A stretch of DNA of 64,000 nt from Roseomonas sp. (lineage in GTDB: Bacteria; Pseudomonadota; Alphaproteobacteria; Acetobacterales; Acetobacteraceae), in the NCBI GenBank assembly GCA_020249145.1, contig JADCGF010000003.1, forward strand, positions 62,001 through 126,000. Reading direction: 5' to 3'. Each line of letters begins with the position of its first letter. The stretch's first letter is position 1. The notes under the pieces are model-generated. The model had not been told where the DNA came from, did no database searches, and saw nothing but the letters and a program-made list of their open reading frames with translations. The translations under genes were made by a program, and so were the position numbers. Positions 1 through 8,450 of this stretch are shown piece by piece.

Positions 1-138
1 GCCGCTGAGCTGGTGCGCCGCGGCGTGCCGCGCAATGAAATCGTGACCCGCGGCTTCGGCGAAGAAAACAACCTCGTGCCGACCGCCGATGGCGTGCGTG
101 AACCGCAGAACCGCCGCGTGGAAATCATCCTGAGGTAA
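1..138 (+). CDS. OmpA-family protein, C-terminal end (partial)
   Basis: Only the last 45 codons are inside the window; the 5' part lies before base 1. The residues RGFGEENNLVPT followed by NRRVEI match the end of the peptidoglycan-binding OmpA/MotB/Pal domain, in which an Asn-Arg-Arg motif contacts diaminopimelate. The protein would act in the periplasm, tying the outer membrane or an envelope complex to peptidoglycan. Whether it is a porin-type OmpA, a Pal-like lipoprotein or another OmpA-domain protein cannot be told from this fragment. It is followed at once by a strong terminator. Confidence 0.8.
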   Translation, partial: AAELVRRGVPRNEIVTRGFGEENNLVPTADGVREPQNRRVEIILR

Positions 139-167
139 TTCAGGAAGCTTCTTCTCGGAAAAGATTG

Positions 168-191
168 GGGGCGCCGCAAGGCGCCCCTTTT
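168..191 (+). terminator. Rho-independent terminator after the OmpA-type gene
   Basis: A perfect 8-bp stem GGGGCGCC / GGCGCCCC (168-175 with 180-187) closes on a GCAA tetraloop and runs directly into TTTT. It lies 30 bases after the TAA of the OmpA-type gene and between convergent genes. Confidence 0.85.
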
Positions 192-218
192 CATTCCGGT
201 GTTGCGATAAAAAAAACT

Positions 219-1184
219 TCAGCCGGAAAGCCTGATCCCGGTCAGTTCCACCAGGGCGCGCCAACGCGCCAATTCGGCCTTGTGAAACTCCCCGAAAGGT
301 GCCGCTGCCATGGGCGCGGCGACAAAGCCCTGCCCTTGCAGCCTTTCCCGCATGGCGGGTTCGGTCAGGATGCGGAGCAAGATGTCGGAAAGCCGCGTGA
401 TGATCTCGGGCGCGGTACGCGCCGGCGCCCAAAGCCCGAACCAGGCATCCACGGCCAGATCGGGCGCATTCAACTCGGCGAAGGTGGGCACATCCGGCGC
501 TTCGGGCAGGCGCGCCGGCGCGCCAATGCCAAGGGCGCGCAGTCGCCCCTCCCGCACCAGGGAAACCACCTGCGGCCAGGTGGAGACAAAGAAATCCACC
601 GTGCCGGCAATCGTATCCGTGGTGGCCTGGGCGCCGCCGCGATAGGGCACATGGGTGGCATCCAGCCGCTCTCGCCGCACAAAGGTCTCCGCAATCACAT
701 GGCTGGCCGATCCGGCGCCGGAAGACGCGTAGGTGACCTTGCCGCCATTGCGCCCCTTCGCGGCAAGTTCGGCCAGTGTCTTGGCGCCGCTGATGGGCAC
801 CACCAGCGCGTGATGCACCGTGGCAAGCTTGGCGATGGGCGCGAAATCGGCGATCGGGTCGAAGGGGAGCGTTGGCAGCATGGCCGCATTCGCCGCATGG
901 GTCTGGTTATTGCCAAGCGCCAGCGTATAGCCATCCGCCGCCGCTTGCGCGACTGCCTGAGTGCCAACAACCGCCGCGCCCCCGGGCCGATTATCCACCA
1001 CAAAGGTGCTGCCGGGGATGGCTTCCTGAAGCGCGGCAGAAAGGGTGCGCGCCAGCACATCCGTCGAACCGCCAGGCGGATAGGCCAGCACAATGCGCAC
1101 AGGCCGCGAAGGCCAAGCCTGCGCTCGCGCCAGGGCTGGCATGGCCAGCATGGGTGCGGCGAGCAATAGACGACGTTGAAGCAC
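219..1184 (-). CDS. Bug/TctC-family tripartite tricarboxylate transporter substrate-binding protein
   Basis: A 321-residue periplasmic solute-binding protein of the Bug (TctC) family, which captures small organic acids or similar anions. The N-terminus (MLQRRLLLAAP...ALARA|Q) is a typical Sec signal peptide with predicted cleavage after residue 21. The mature protein begins WPSRPVRIVLAYPPGGSTD, the hallmark first strand and PGG-S/T-D ligand loop of the family, and the length is normal. The start is GTG at 1184, preceded by a purine-rich GGAGGGAGAAAG. No TctA/TctB membrane genes are adjacent, so this is an orphan receptor, as is common in bacteria with many Bug paralogs. The substrate cannot be deduced. 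Confidence 0.9.
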   Translation of the reverse strand: MLQRRLLLAAPMLAMPALARAQAWPSRPVRIVLAYPPGGSTDVLARTLSAALQEAIPGSTFVVDNRPGGAAVVGTQAVAQAAADGYTLALGNNQTHAANAAMLPTLPFDPIADFAPIAKLATVHHALVVPISGAKTLAELAAKGRNGGKVTYASSGAGSASHVIAETFVRRERLDATHVPYRGGAQATTDTIAGTVDFFVSTWPQVVSLVREGRLRALGIGAPARLPEAPDVPTFAELNAPDLAVDAWFGLWAPARTAPEIITRLSDILLRILTEPAMRERLQGQGFVAAPMAAAPFGEFHKAELARWRALVELTGIRLSG

Positions 1185-1214
1185 CTTTCTCCCTCCCGTT
1201 CTTGCTGTTTGGTG

Positions 1215-1823
1215 TCAGCCTTCGCGCTGCGCCCGCGCACGCTTCGCCGCCGGGCGTTCCAGGCAACGCGAAAGCCAAGCCTTCGCCTTCGGAAAGTTGG
1301 CGAAGTCATAGCCATTCACGAAGGAACCATAGAGCACGGACGCAAGATTGAGATCCGCGATGGTGAAGCCATTGCCTACCAGATAATCCCGTGCCGCGAG
1401 TTCCGATTCCAACACTGCCAGCCGCTGATCGGCCGCTTCCTTGCCAAGGGCGGCTTCCGCCGGAATGCGATCCGCGGGCGGGCGGAGGAAGGCATTATAG
1501 GCCCAGCGCATGACATGCGGTTCAATTTCCGTCGCCGCCCAAAGCGTCCATTGTAGCACGCGCGATGCGTCGTGGCCGGTAGGCATCAAGGGCGCACCCA
1601 CCTTGCCCGCGATATGCAGATTGATCGCCAGGCTTTCGAACAGCACCAGATCGCCATCTTCCAAGGCAGGAATCTTGTTGTTCGGGTTGATCGGAAGCGG
1701 GTGTTCCAGCTTGAAGCCGGGTACGACGCCAATAGGGATGACTTCATAAGCAAGCCCCGTTTCCTCGGCGGCCCAGATGCAGCGAAAGGCGCGGGACCGC
1801 GCGATGCCATGGATTTTGAGCAT
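1215..1823 (-). CDS. Glutathione S-transferase family protein
   Basis: A 202-residue cytosolic glutathione transferase. The first ~75 residues form the thioredoxin-like domain; the motif NKIPALEDGDLVLFES holds the cis-proline and the Glu-Ser pair that binds the gamma-glutamyl part of glutathione. The rest is the all-helical C-terminal domain, with the N-capping-type motif FTIADLNLAS. The frame extends 27 codons further upstream, but the ATG at 1823 is preferred because homology starts there (MLKIHGIARS) and an AGGAAAAA stretch precedes it at good spacing. It lies 29 bases after ETF-QO on the same strand and could be co-transcribed. The physiological substrate is unknown. Confidence 0.88.
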   Translation of the reverse strand: MLKIHGIARSRAFRCIWAAEETGLAYEVIPIGVVPGFKLEHPLPINPNNKIPALEDGDLVLFESLAINLHIAGKVGAPLMPTGHDASRVLQWTLWAATEIEPHVMRWAYNAFLRPPADRIPAEAALGKEAADQRLAVLESELAARDYLVGNGFTIADLNLASVLYGSFVNGYDFANFPKAKAWLSRCLERPAAKRARAQREG

Positions 1824-1852
1824 AAGGTTTTTCCTGTCCTGATCTGGTGTTT

Positions 1853-3481
1853 TCACATGCCGCCAATGTAATTCGGCCCGCCACTGCCTTCCGGCGTGCA
1901 CCAATCAATATTCTGCGTCGGGTCCTTGATGTCGCAGGTTTTGCAATGCACGCAATTCTGCGCATTGATCACCAAACGCGGCTTGCCTTCTTCCACGCCC
2001 ACCGCCTCATAAACCCCGGCGGGACAATAGCGGCTTTCGGGGCTGGCGAAGATTTCATTATTCACACCTTGCCAAAGCGACGGATCGCGCAGCTTCAAAT
2101 GCGCGGGCTGGTCTTCCTCATGATTGGTATTCGCCAGGAACACGGAAGACAGGCGATCGAAGGAATAAACACCATCTGGCTTGGGGTAGGTAATCTTCGG
2201 CGCCTCCGAACCCTTTTTCAGCACCGCGTGATCTTCGTGATGCGTGAGTGTCCAGGGTGATTTGCCGCGCGTGATATAGGTTTCAATCGCGGCATTGATC
2301 ATGCCGCCCCAGAAGCCGAATTTCGCAAAGCCGGGGCGGATATTTCGCACCGCCTGCAATTCCGGCCAAATCCAGGAATGGCGCAGCATTTCCGGGTAAG
2401 CGTTCAGCACCGGCGCACGATTTTCAGAAGCACAAGCCGCCGCCAAAGCCTCAGCCGCGATCATGCCGGATTTCATCGCCGTATGCGTGCCCTTGATCTT
2501 CGGCACATTCAGGAAGCCCGCCGAATCACCAATGATCGCACCACCCGGGAAAACCAATTTCGGGATCGCCTGATAGCCGCCTTCATTCAGCGCCCGCGCG
2601 CCATAGGCAATGCGCTTGCCGCCTTCCAACATGGCGCGCACGGCAGGGTGCTGCTTGAAGCGCTGGAATTCCTCGAAAGGGGAAAGCCAGGGATTTTGGT
2701 AGTCCAGCCCAACAACGAAACCGATGCTGACCAGATTATCGCCCAACATATAAAGCCAGGAACCGCCATAGGTATCGGTCTGCAAAGGCCAGCCGACGCT
2801 ATGCCAGATCAGGCCCGGCTGATGTTTCTCTTTCGGGATTTCCCACAATTCCTTGATCCCCAAACCAAAGGTTTGCGGTGCCGCACCATCGCGCAGATTG
2901 AAGGTTTCGAAAAGCTTTTTCGTGAGTGATCCACGGCAGCCCTCAGCAAACAGCGTATAACTCGCCCGCAGTTCCATGCCGGGCTGGTAATTCGGCCCCT
3001 TTTCGCCATCCTTGCCGATGCCCATCACGCCAGCGACCACGCCGCGCACCTGGCCATCTTCAATGATCGTCTCGGATGCCGCGAAGCCGGGATAGATCTC
3101 AACGCCCAAAGCTTCCGCCTTGGCGCCCAGCCAACGGCAGACATTGCCCAAGGAGACAATGTAATTGCCGTGATTATTCATGGCCGGCGGGGTCGGCAGC
3201 TTGAAGGCTTTGGTTTCTGTCAGGAACATGAAGCGGTCATCGCCGGCGGGGGTCGCGAGTGCCGGCGGATCATCGCGCCAATCGGGGATCAACTCATCCA
3301 AGGCGCGCGGTTCCAACACGGCGCCGGAGAGGATATGCGCGCCGATCTCGCTGCCCTTTTCAATCAGGCAGACGCCAAGATCGGGCGCGAGTTGTTTCAG
3401 GCGGATCGCTGCGGCCAGGCCCGAAGGCCCGCCCCCCACGATCAGCACATCAAATTCCATCGCTTCCCGCTCTTCGGACAT
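1853..3481 (-). CDS. Electron-transfer flavoprotein-ubiquinone oxidoreductase
   Basis: A 542-residue inner-membrane-associated flavoprotein that passes electrons from reduced ETF (fatty acid, amino acid and choline oxidation) to ubiquinone. The N-terminus carries the FAD dinucleotide-binding motif VGGGPSG within FDVLIVGGGPSGLAAAI. The C-terminus carries a cysteine set for a [4Fe-4S] cluster (CPAGVYE, then CVHCKTCDIKDP). Length matches bacterial and mitochondrial ETF-QO. ATG at 3481 is preferred over the GTG one codon earlier; AAAGGTG lies upstream. ETF subunit genes are not in the window. Confidence 0.96.
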   Translation of the reverse strand: MSEEREAMEFDVLIVGGGPSGLAAAIRLKQLAPDLGVCLIEKGSEIGAHILSGAVLEPRALDELIPDWRDDPPALATPAGDDRFMFLTETKAFKLPTPPAMNNHGNYIVSLGNVCRWLGAKAEALGVEIYPGFAASETIIEDGQVRGVVAGVMGIGKDGEKGPNYQPGMELRASYTLFAEGCRGSLTKKLFETFNLRDGAAPQTFGLGIKELWEIPKEKHQPGLIWHSVGWPLQTDTYGGSWLYMLGDNLVSIGFVVGLDYQNPWLSPFEEFQRFKQHPAVRAMLEGGKRIAYGARALNEGGYQAIPKLVFPGGAIIGDSAGFLNVPKIKGTHTAMKSGMIAAEALAAACASENRAPVLNAYPEMLRHSWIWPELQAVRNIRPGFAKFGFWGGMINAAIETYITRGKSPWTLTHHEDHAVLKKGSEAPKITYPKPDGVYSFDRLSSVFLANTNHEEDQPAHLKLRDPSLWQGVNNEIFASPESRYCPAGVYEAVGVEEGKPRLVINAQNCVHCKTCDIKDPTQNIDWCTPEGSGGPNYIGGM

Positions 3482-3559
3482 CACGCCACACCTTTCGCCG
3501 TCAAGAATTCACTCATGTAGCGAAGCCGCGGGTTGCGCGGAACCCCGCACCGGGCCGAT

Positions 3560-4381
3560 ATGTGGGACATGGAGCAGGAGAAGCCCGCCCTGGCCGCCGC
3601 GCTCGCGCTGCAATGCGACTGGGGCGCGGATGAGGCGCTGACGGAAAGCCCCGCGGATCGCCTGGCGGCGCGGGAGGAGCCTGCGCGTGCGCCGGAAGCC
3701 GCCCGCCTTGCGGCGGAACCAGCCCCGCGCCCCATCCGCGCCGCGCCCGTTGCGCTGGCCACTGCCCCCCCCGCCATTACGCGGGCCGAAGCCCTGGCCG
3801 AAGCTGCGCCCGATCTGGCAGCGCTGAAGGCGGCGATTGCCGGTTTTGATGCCTCGCCCTTGCGGGAAACCGCGACCAACCTAGTCTTTGGCGAAGGCAT
3901 CGCCGATTCCGGCCTGATGCTGATTGGGGAGGCGCCGGGGGCGGATGAAGACCGCGCCGGGCGGCCCTTTGTCGGTGCCTCAGGCCAATTGCTGGATCGG
4001 ATGTTCGCCTCGGTCCGGCTTTCGCGGGAGAGCAATTTCTACATCACCAATATCCTGCCCTGGAGGCCACCGGGGAATCGCACCCCAACCGATGCGGAAG
4101 TGGCGCTGTTCCTGCCCTTCCTGCGCCGCCAGGTGGCGCTGATTCGCCCGAAGCGGCTGGTGCTGGTGGGCGGTGTCGCGGCCAAGGGGCTGATCGGCGG
4201 GAAGGAAGGCATCACGCGCCTGCGCGGCCGCTGGCATGAGGTGGAGATCGCGGGCCTTGGCCGCATCCCCGCCTTGCCGACGCTCCACCCCGCCTATCTG
4301 CTGCGGAGCCCAGCTTCCAAGCGGGAAGCCTGGGCGGATTTGCTGCTGCTGCGGCGCACGCTGGATCAGGCATCGGGATAG
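3560..4381 (+). CDS. Family 4-type uracil-DNA glycosylase lacking the Fe-S cysteines
   Basis: A 273-residue base-excision repair enzyme that removes uracil from DNA. Catalytic motif A is [17 protein letters not shown] and motif B is HPAYLLR, with the [10 protein letters not shown] strand between them, all diagnostic of the bacterial/archaeal family 4 fold. An alanine-rich N-terminal extension of ~100 residues precedes the catalytic domain, as in other alphaproteobacterial members. Family 4 enzymes normally bind a [4Fe-4S] cluster through four cysteines; this protein has one cysteine in total (in the N-terminal extension), and the usual positions read ASPLRETAT and EVALFLPFL. The start is uncertain: ATG 3560 or ATG 3569; a TTG at 3533 would also be in frame. 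Confidence 0.88.
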   Translation: MWDMEQEKPALAAALALQCDWGADEALTESPADRLAAREEPARAPEAARLAAEPAPRPIRAAPVALATAPPAITRAEALAEAAPDLAALKAAIAGFDASPLRETATNLVFGEGIADSGLMLIGEAPGADEDRAGRPFVGASGQLLDRMFASVRLSRESNFYITNILPWRPPGNRTPTDAEVALFLPFLRRQVALIRPKRLVLVGGVAAKGLIGGKEGITRLRGRWHEVEIAGLGRIPALPTLHPAYLLRSPASKREAWADLLLLRRTLDQASG

Positions 4382-4387
4382 GTCCCG

Positions 4388-5128
4388 ATGGCGGAATTCC
4401 TCGCCAATTGCCTGCATGGGCTGGAAGCGCTTGGCCCGGGCGGGCTTTGGGCGGTGATGGGCGCGCTATTCTTGGCCGGGCTGGCGGGCGGGGCCACCCA
4501 TTGCGCCGCCATGTGTGGACCTTTTGTATTGGCCCAAGCCGCCGCCATGGCGGATCGCACGGCCATTGGGGGCAGGTTGCAGCGGCTTTCGGGCGCTGCG
4601 CTGCTGCCCTATCACGCGGGGCGGAGCTTGGGTTACGGGCTACTCGGCGCTTTGGCGGGCGGCGTGGTGGGCGCGGTCAGCCTTGGCACCGGCTGGCGGG
4701 TGGTTCTGGCGGGGATGCTGGCGCTGGCTTCGCTGCTGATGTTCGCGCAGGCTTCAACGCGCATCGCGGCGTTGCTGCCGCGCCTGGCTGCGCCCCGCCT
4801 GCCGGGTGTGTTGGAAGCACGGCTTGGCCCGCTGCTGGCGGCACCCACTGGGCTGCGCGGCGTGGCGCTGGGTGTGCTGCTCTCGGCGCTGCCATGCGGC
4901 TTGCTCTATGGCGCTTTGGCCGGTGCGGCGGCGACGGGCAGCGCTTTGGGTGGCGCCTTGGCGATGCTGAGCTTCGTGGCCGGCACCATCCCCGCACTGA
5001 TCGGCGTGGCGTTGCTTGGGCGGTTTTTCGGCAAGGGCCATGGGCGCGGCATGGCCTGGGCGCGGGCGGCGCTATTCACGCTGAATGGGGCGGTGCTGGC
5101 GGGGATGGCGGTGAGGATGCTGGGGTGA
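4388..5128 (+). CDS. TauE/SafE- or UreH-type membrane protein
   Basis: A 246-residue integral membrane protein with about six hydrophobic segments. The first segment contains GLAGGATHCAAMCGPFVLA, a conserved His-Cys / Met-Cys-Gly-Pro motif of the sulfite exporter TauE/SafE and UreH-like family, members of which are often linked to metal handling or cytochrome oxidase assembly. A second motif, SALPCGLLYGAL, is also conserved in that family. It starts 6 bases after the uracil glycosylase stop, so the two may be co-transcribed. The paired Cys/Met residues would fit a copper- or thiol-related role, but no metal or cytochrome gene is nearby; the substrate is unknown. Confidence 0.82.
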   Translation: MAEFLANCLHGLEALGPGGLWAVMGALFLAGLAGGATHCAAMCGPFVLAQAAAMADRTAIGGRLQRLSGAALLPYHAGRSLGYGLLGALAGGVVGAVSLGTGWRVVLAGMLALASLLMFAQASTRIAALLPRLAAPRLPGVLEARLGPLLAAPTGLRGVALGVLLSALPCGLLYGALAGAAATGSALGGALAMLSFVAGTIPALIGVALLGRFFGKGHGRGMAWARAALFTLNGAVLAGMAVRMLG

Positions 5129-5647
5129 TCAGCGCCTACGCGGCCTTCGTACTGGTGGCTTAGATGCGTTCTGGAACAATCGGCTGTCCCACCATACCGG
5201 CTGATGCAGCCCATGCGTCACGCGGGAAAATTCCAGGTGGGCATCATTGATCAGGATGTTGTTTTCAATCCGCGCGACAAGGGAAGGCACGATCAGGATC
5301 AATGATCGCTTGGCCCATTGCCAGGCTTCGCCATAGGCCTTCGCCACCAGGCAATCCGCCGCATCCCAACCCGGATGATGGGCAGTCGAAAACACCTCAT
5401 AGGACACCCCAGCGGGGATGGTGATTTCGATCCGGTGCTGATGGGGCGGCACGCGGCCATTGCCATGGGCCAGCTTTTCCAGCATCGCGGTGCTGTAATT
5501 GGCGCTGGCGTAAATGACAGGGCTGGCGGCGGAATTCCAGCGCCCCGGAAAAAGCCGTGCGCCGGTGGAATCGAAAATCGGGTAGGCGCCGGTGGGATCG
5601 CCGATGCGATAGGCTTTAAGGGTGCGGTCCAGCTTCTGCGGCGTCAC
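5129..5647 (-). CDS. RES-domain toxin of a type II toxin-antitoxin pair
   Basis: A 172-residue RES-domain protein. Characterised RES toxins (ParT, MbcT, Res) attack NAD+ or ADP-ribosylate a target, and share an Arg-Tyr-Glu active site. Here the candidates are Arg in LFPGRWNS, Tyr in VIYAS and Glu in TAMLEKL, with a later Asn/Ser region NDAHLEFSRV. The reading frame starts with GTG at 5647 and overlaps the antitoxin stop codon (GTGA), giving the antitoxin-first order typical of Xre-RES operons. The 3' end converges tail-to-tail, with no gap, on the TauE/UreH-type gene. Function is inferred from family and gene order. Confidence 0.88.
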   Translation of the reverse strand: MTPQKLDRTLKAYRIGDPTGAYPIFDSTGARLFPGRWNSAASPVIYASANYSTAMLEKLAHGNGRVPPHQHRIEITIPAGVSYEVFSTAHHPGWDAADCLVAKAYGEAWQWAKRSLILIVPSLVARIENNILINDAHLEFSRVTHGLHQPVWWDSRLFQNASKPPVRRPRRR

Positions 5648-6114
5648 GCCGCGCTGCCATGGATCAGCCGCCCAAGGATGCCTTCCACCACCGGGCGGCC
5701 CAATTCGCTTTCCAGCACAACATCAATGGGCGCACGGCCTTCCAGCATGGGGTGGGTTTCAAACATGAAGCGACGCGCTTCGGCTTCCGATCCCCAAGCC
5801 TCCAAAGCCAAGCCCCAAACCGCCGCAAGCCGTGCCAGCCTTGCCCCTTCGGCTGCGGAAAGCCGCGCTTCTGCGCTGCGCTTGGCGTTGGCATGGGCGC
5901 GCCGCCGCCGCATCAGCGTGGGGCGCGAGACCAGGCGATAAACGAAGCTTCTATCCCCCGGCGCCAGGCTATGCGCCACGCGGTCCAAGGCTGCGAGTGA
6001 CAAGCCAGTTTCCACCGCCGCCATCAGTGGCATTGGCCCAGCGGCGCCAAGGCCAAGCAGGCGAGAGAGGGTCTGCGCCTGACTGCGCGGCGCGGGTGGC
6101 GGGATGGCGTTCAT
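5644..6114 (-). CDS. Xre/MbcA/ParS-type antitoxin (DUF2384)
   Basis: A 156-residue antitoxin partner of the RES protein. The first half (LSLAALDRVAHSLAPGDRSF region) resembles the Xre-like helical DNA-binding part. The C-terminal half, from VWGLALEAWGSEAEARRFMF through LGRPVVEGILGRLIHG, matches the MbcA/ParS/Xre toxin-binding domain that covers the RES active site. It precedes the toxin and overlaps it by 4 bases, so translation is probably coupled. Such antitoxins usually repress their own promoter. No obvious palindrome is seen in the ~50 bases between this start and the end of comEC. Confidence 0.87.
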   Translation of the reverse strand: MNAIPPPAPRSQAQTLSRLLGLGAAGPMPLMAAVETGLSLAALDRVAHSLAPGDRSFVYRLVSRPTLMRRRRAHANAKRSAEARLSAAEGARLARLAAVWGLALEAWGSEAEARRFMFETHPMLEGRAPIDVVLESELGRPVVEGILGRLIHGSAA

Positions 6115-6166
6115 GTGAGACAGAAACTAGGATCGTGTGAGCAAAAGCGCAAGAAAAATCGACCCC

Positions 6167-8278
6167 TCATTCCACCGGCGCCGGCGGTTCGGCTGCCGCG
6201 CGCGGCTGTGGCGGCGGCGGCACCCAGGGCCGGGCACCTCGCCACGCGCGATCAGAGACCACCCGCGTGCCCGATGGCAAAAGCCAGATCGCATGCGCCC
6301 CATCGCGCCAGACAGAAAAACGATCAATCAGGATGCTCTGCCGGCAGCGCTGCCGGATGGGTTCGGCGGAGATGATCACCGCCACCGCGCCGCATTGCGC
6401 CATGATATTGCCGCGGCGCGCGAAAAAAGCGCCTGCACCGGCTTCGAACCGGCAGCCATCGGCGGTGCAGCTTAGCTTGCCATCGGGGCTGCTGCCTTCA
6501 GCGGGCAGCGTCTTGGCCATATCCTGCCCATAAAGCCTGAGCCAGGAATCGCGCGTCAGGTTGGATGCGCCCTGTTGGCGTTGGATGAATAGCGTATCGG
6601 TCGCGAAAAACCCAACAAGCCGCGCATCATGGGACATCAGAATATGCGGCGGCTGCACCAAACCCGCGCTGGCAAGGCCAAGGATCATGGGCAGCACGCC
6701 CAAGGCGCGCCACCAGCGCCGCCAAAGGCACAGCCAGCAAAGGCCAAAGGCAAAGATGGCCAAGCCCCAACCGGGAATTGGTATGGCGGTTTCGGTCGCA
6801 CCCGGCCAGGCCGCGACGATGCGCGCCACCCACAAAATCCCATCCACGCCAAAGCCCATGACCCAAAGCGCCGGCGCTTCCAGGCCAAGCGGCATAAGCA
6901 CAGCAGCCAACATGCCCGCTGGCATGACGATAAGGGAGGTGAGCGGCACCGCCACCGCATTGGCCGCCACCCCATACCATTGCAGCCTGCCGAAATGCGC
7001 AAGGCCGAAGGGCGCTGTCGCGGCACCTGCCAATACCGATGTCATCATCAACCCAAGCACCACAAAGCCAATGCGCCATGCCCAACCCTTTTGGCCGCGC
7101 AACCCGGCAAGGCGCGGCTGCAACGCCTCCCACCCCGCGACCAGGGCGAGCACTGCCGCAAAAGACATCTGGAAAGACGGGCCAAGCAGCGCAGCCGGAT
7201 TGAAGATCATCACCACCGCCGCAGCCCAGGCAAGGCCGCGCAGCGAAATCGCCTTTCGCCCCGCCAGAATCGCCAGCGTTACCAGACACGCCATGGCAAA
7301 GCTGCGCTGCATGGGCACCTGTGCGCCGGTCAGCAGCATATAGAAGCCGCCGGCCAACAAGGCGCCGCATCCCGCCAGCAATTTGCCCGGCACCCTGAGC
7401 GCAAAGGGACGATAGAGCGCGGCCAGCAGCCGCGTCACCCAGAAGGAAACGCTCATCACTATCGCGATATGCAGGCCGGAGACCGAGAGCAGATGCGCAA
7501 GGCCCGAATCCCGCATGGCATTCAAATCAGCGCTGGTGATCGCGCTTTGGCTGCCGGTCAGCAGCGCTGCTGAAATTGCCCCGGCCGAGCCCGGCAAAGC
7601 CGCCATCACCCGCGCTTCGAGTTCGGTGCGCAGGCTGGCGAAGGGCGGGGCTTCGCCTGCGCCCGGTGTTACCTCTGCCGCGCCGATGGCAAAGCCCACA
7701 CCGCCCTGACCGCTGAAAAAGGCCGCGCGCTGAAAATCCCAAGCGCCCGGATAGGCCGGCGCTGCCGGGGCGCGTATCAGCGCGCGCACACGCAGCAAAT
7801 CGCCAGGCGCTGGCCGCGCAGGGTCATCATTGCGCAGGCGAATGCGAAGGCTGCGTTCAAGCTGCGGAGCTTCCGGCGCAAATCGCGCCTGCCCAAGCGT
7901 CACCCGCAGCCCCTGCGGCAAAGCCTGCACATTTTGCACAATGCCCTGGACCACGAGTGCGCGCGGTGGTGGGGATAGGGGCGGAGGCGCCCTTTGCGCA
8001 TGCCAGAGTGTTGCGGCGAAACCAAAGCTGCCTGCCGCAACCAGGCCGCAAAGCCAGCCGCAAAAGGCCCATCGGCGTGCCAAGAGCAAAGCTGCGATGA
8101 TCAGGCCCGGGGCCAGCCAGATCAGCCGGGCATCCGGTTCTGAGGCCAGGCTGAAGTAAAGCAGGATACCCGCCCCCATGCCGACCGGCAGCCAAAGTGC
8201 TTGCTGCTGACGCTCTGCGGCCAAGGCCTCCGCTGCCCGTGTCAGGACAGCGCGCCACCTGACGGCGATTGCCGTCAT
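6167..8278 (-). CDS. comEC: ComEC/Rec2-family DNA uptake channel
   Basis: A 703-residue polytopic inner-membrane protein. The N-terminal part has hydrophobic segments followed by the DUF4131-type soluble region (VVQGIVQNVQALPQGLRVTLG), then the Competence domain with multiple helices (LAHLLSVSGLHIAIV is the characteristic motif). It would move single-stranded DNA into the cytoplasm during transformation. The C-terminus ends in a short region that lacks the HxHxDH metallo-beta-lactamase signature found in Bacillus ComEC, as in many alphaproteobacterial members. No other competence genes are visible. It diverges from gltX, sharing a ~170-base intergenic region. Confidence 0.9.
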   Translation of the reverse strand: MTAIAVRWRAVLTRAAEALAAERQQQALWLPVGMGAGILLYFSLASEPDARLIWLAPGLIIAALLLARRWAFCGWLCGLVAAGSFGFAATLWHAQRAPPPLSPPPRALVVQGIVQNVQALPQGLRVTLGQARFAPEAPQLERSLRIRLRNDDPARPAPGDLLRVRALIRAPAAPAYPGAWDFQRAAFFSGQGGVGFAIGAAEVTPGAGEAPPFASLRTELEARVMAALPGSAGAISAALLTGSQSAITSADLNAMRDSGLAHLLSVSGLHIAIVMSVSFWVTRLLAALYRPFALRVPGKLLAGCGALLAGGFYMLLTGAQVPMQRSFAMACLVTLAILAGRKAISLRGLAWAAAVVMIFNPAALLGPSFQMSFAAVLALVAGWEALQPRLAGLRGQKGWAWRIGFVVLGLMMTSVLAGAATAPFGLAHFGRLQWYGVAANAVAVPLTSLIVMPAGMLAAVLMPLGLEAPALWVMGFGVDGILWVARIVAAWPGATETAIPIPGWGLAIFAFGLCWLCLWRRWWRALGVLPMILGLASAGLVQPPHILMSHDARLVGFFATDTLFIQRQQGASNLTRDSWLRLYGQDMAKTLPAEGSSPDGKLSCTADGCRFEAGAGAFFARRGNIMAQCGAVAVIISAEPIRQRCRQSILIDRFSVWRDGAHAIWLLPSGTRVVSDRAWRGARPWVPPPPQPRAAAEPPAPVE

Positions 8279-8432
8279 GGCTGGATCAGAAGCTTGGAGG
8301 GCGGTGGGAGAAACACAACCATAGGTTTATATGGCGTTGCGACGGCAACCAAAAGCGAAATTGAGTGGCCGCCCACCCAAAGCTCAGATTTCCCCGGCGC
8401 GGCATGTGGTTTAAAGGAAAGGCATCAGGAGA

Positions 8433-8450
8433 ATGATATCCACGCCATGA
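8433..8450 (+). other. Possible five-codon leader cistron overlapping the gltX start
   Basis: ATG ATA TCC ACG CCA TGA encodes five residues and stops in the TGA that overlaps the gltX ATG (ATGA at 8447). The only good Shine-Dalgarno in the region, AGGAG at 8427-8431, ends 15 bases before the gltX ATG, too far for efficient use, and 1 base before the leader ATG, very close. The arrangement may be chance or may allow coupling. Confidence 0.2.
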
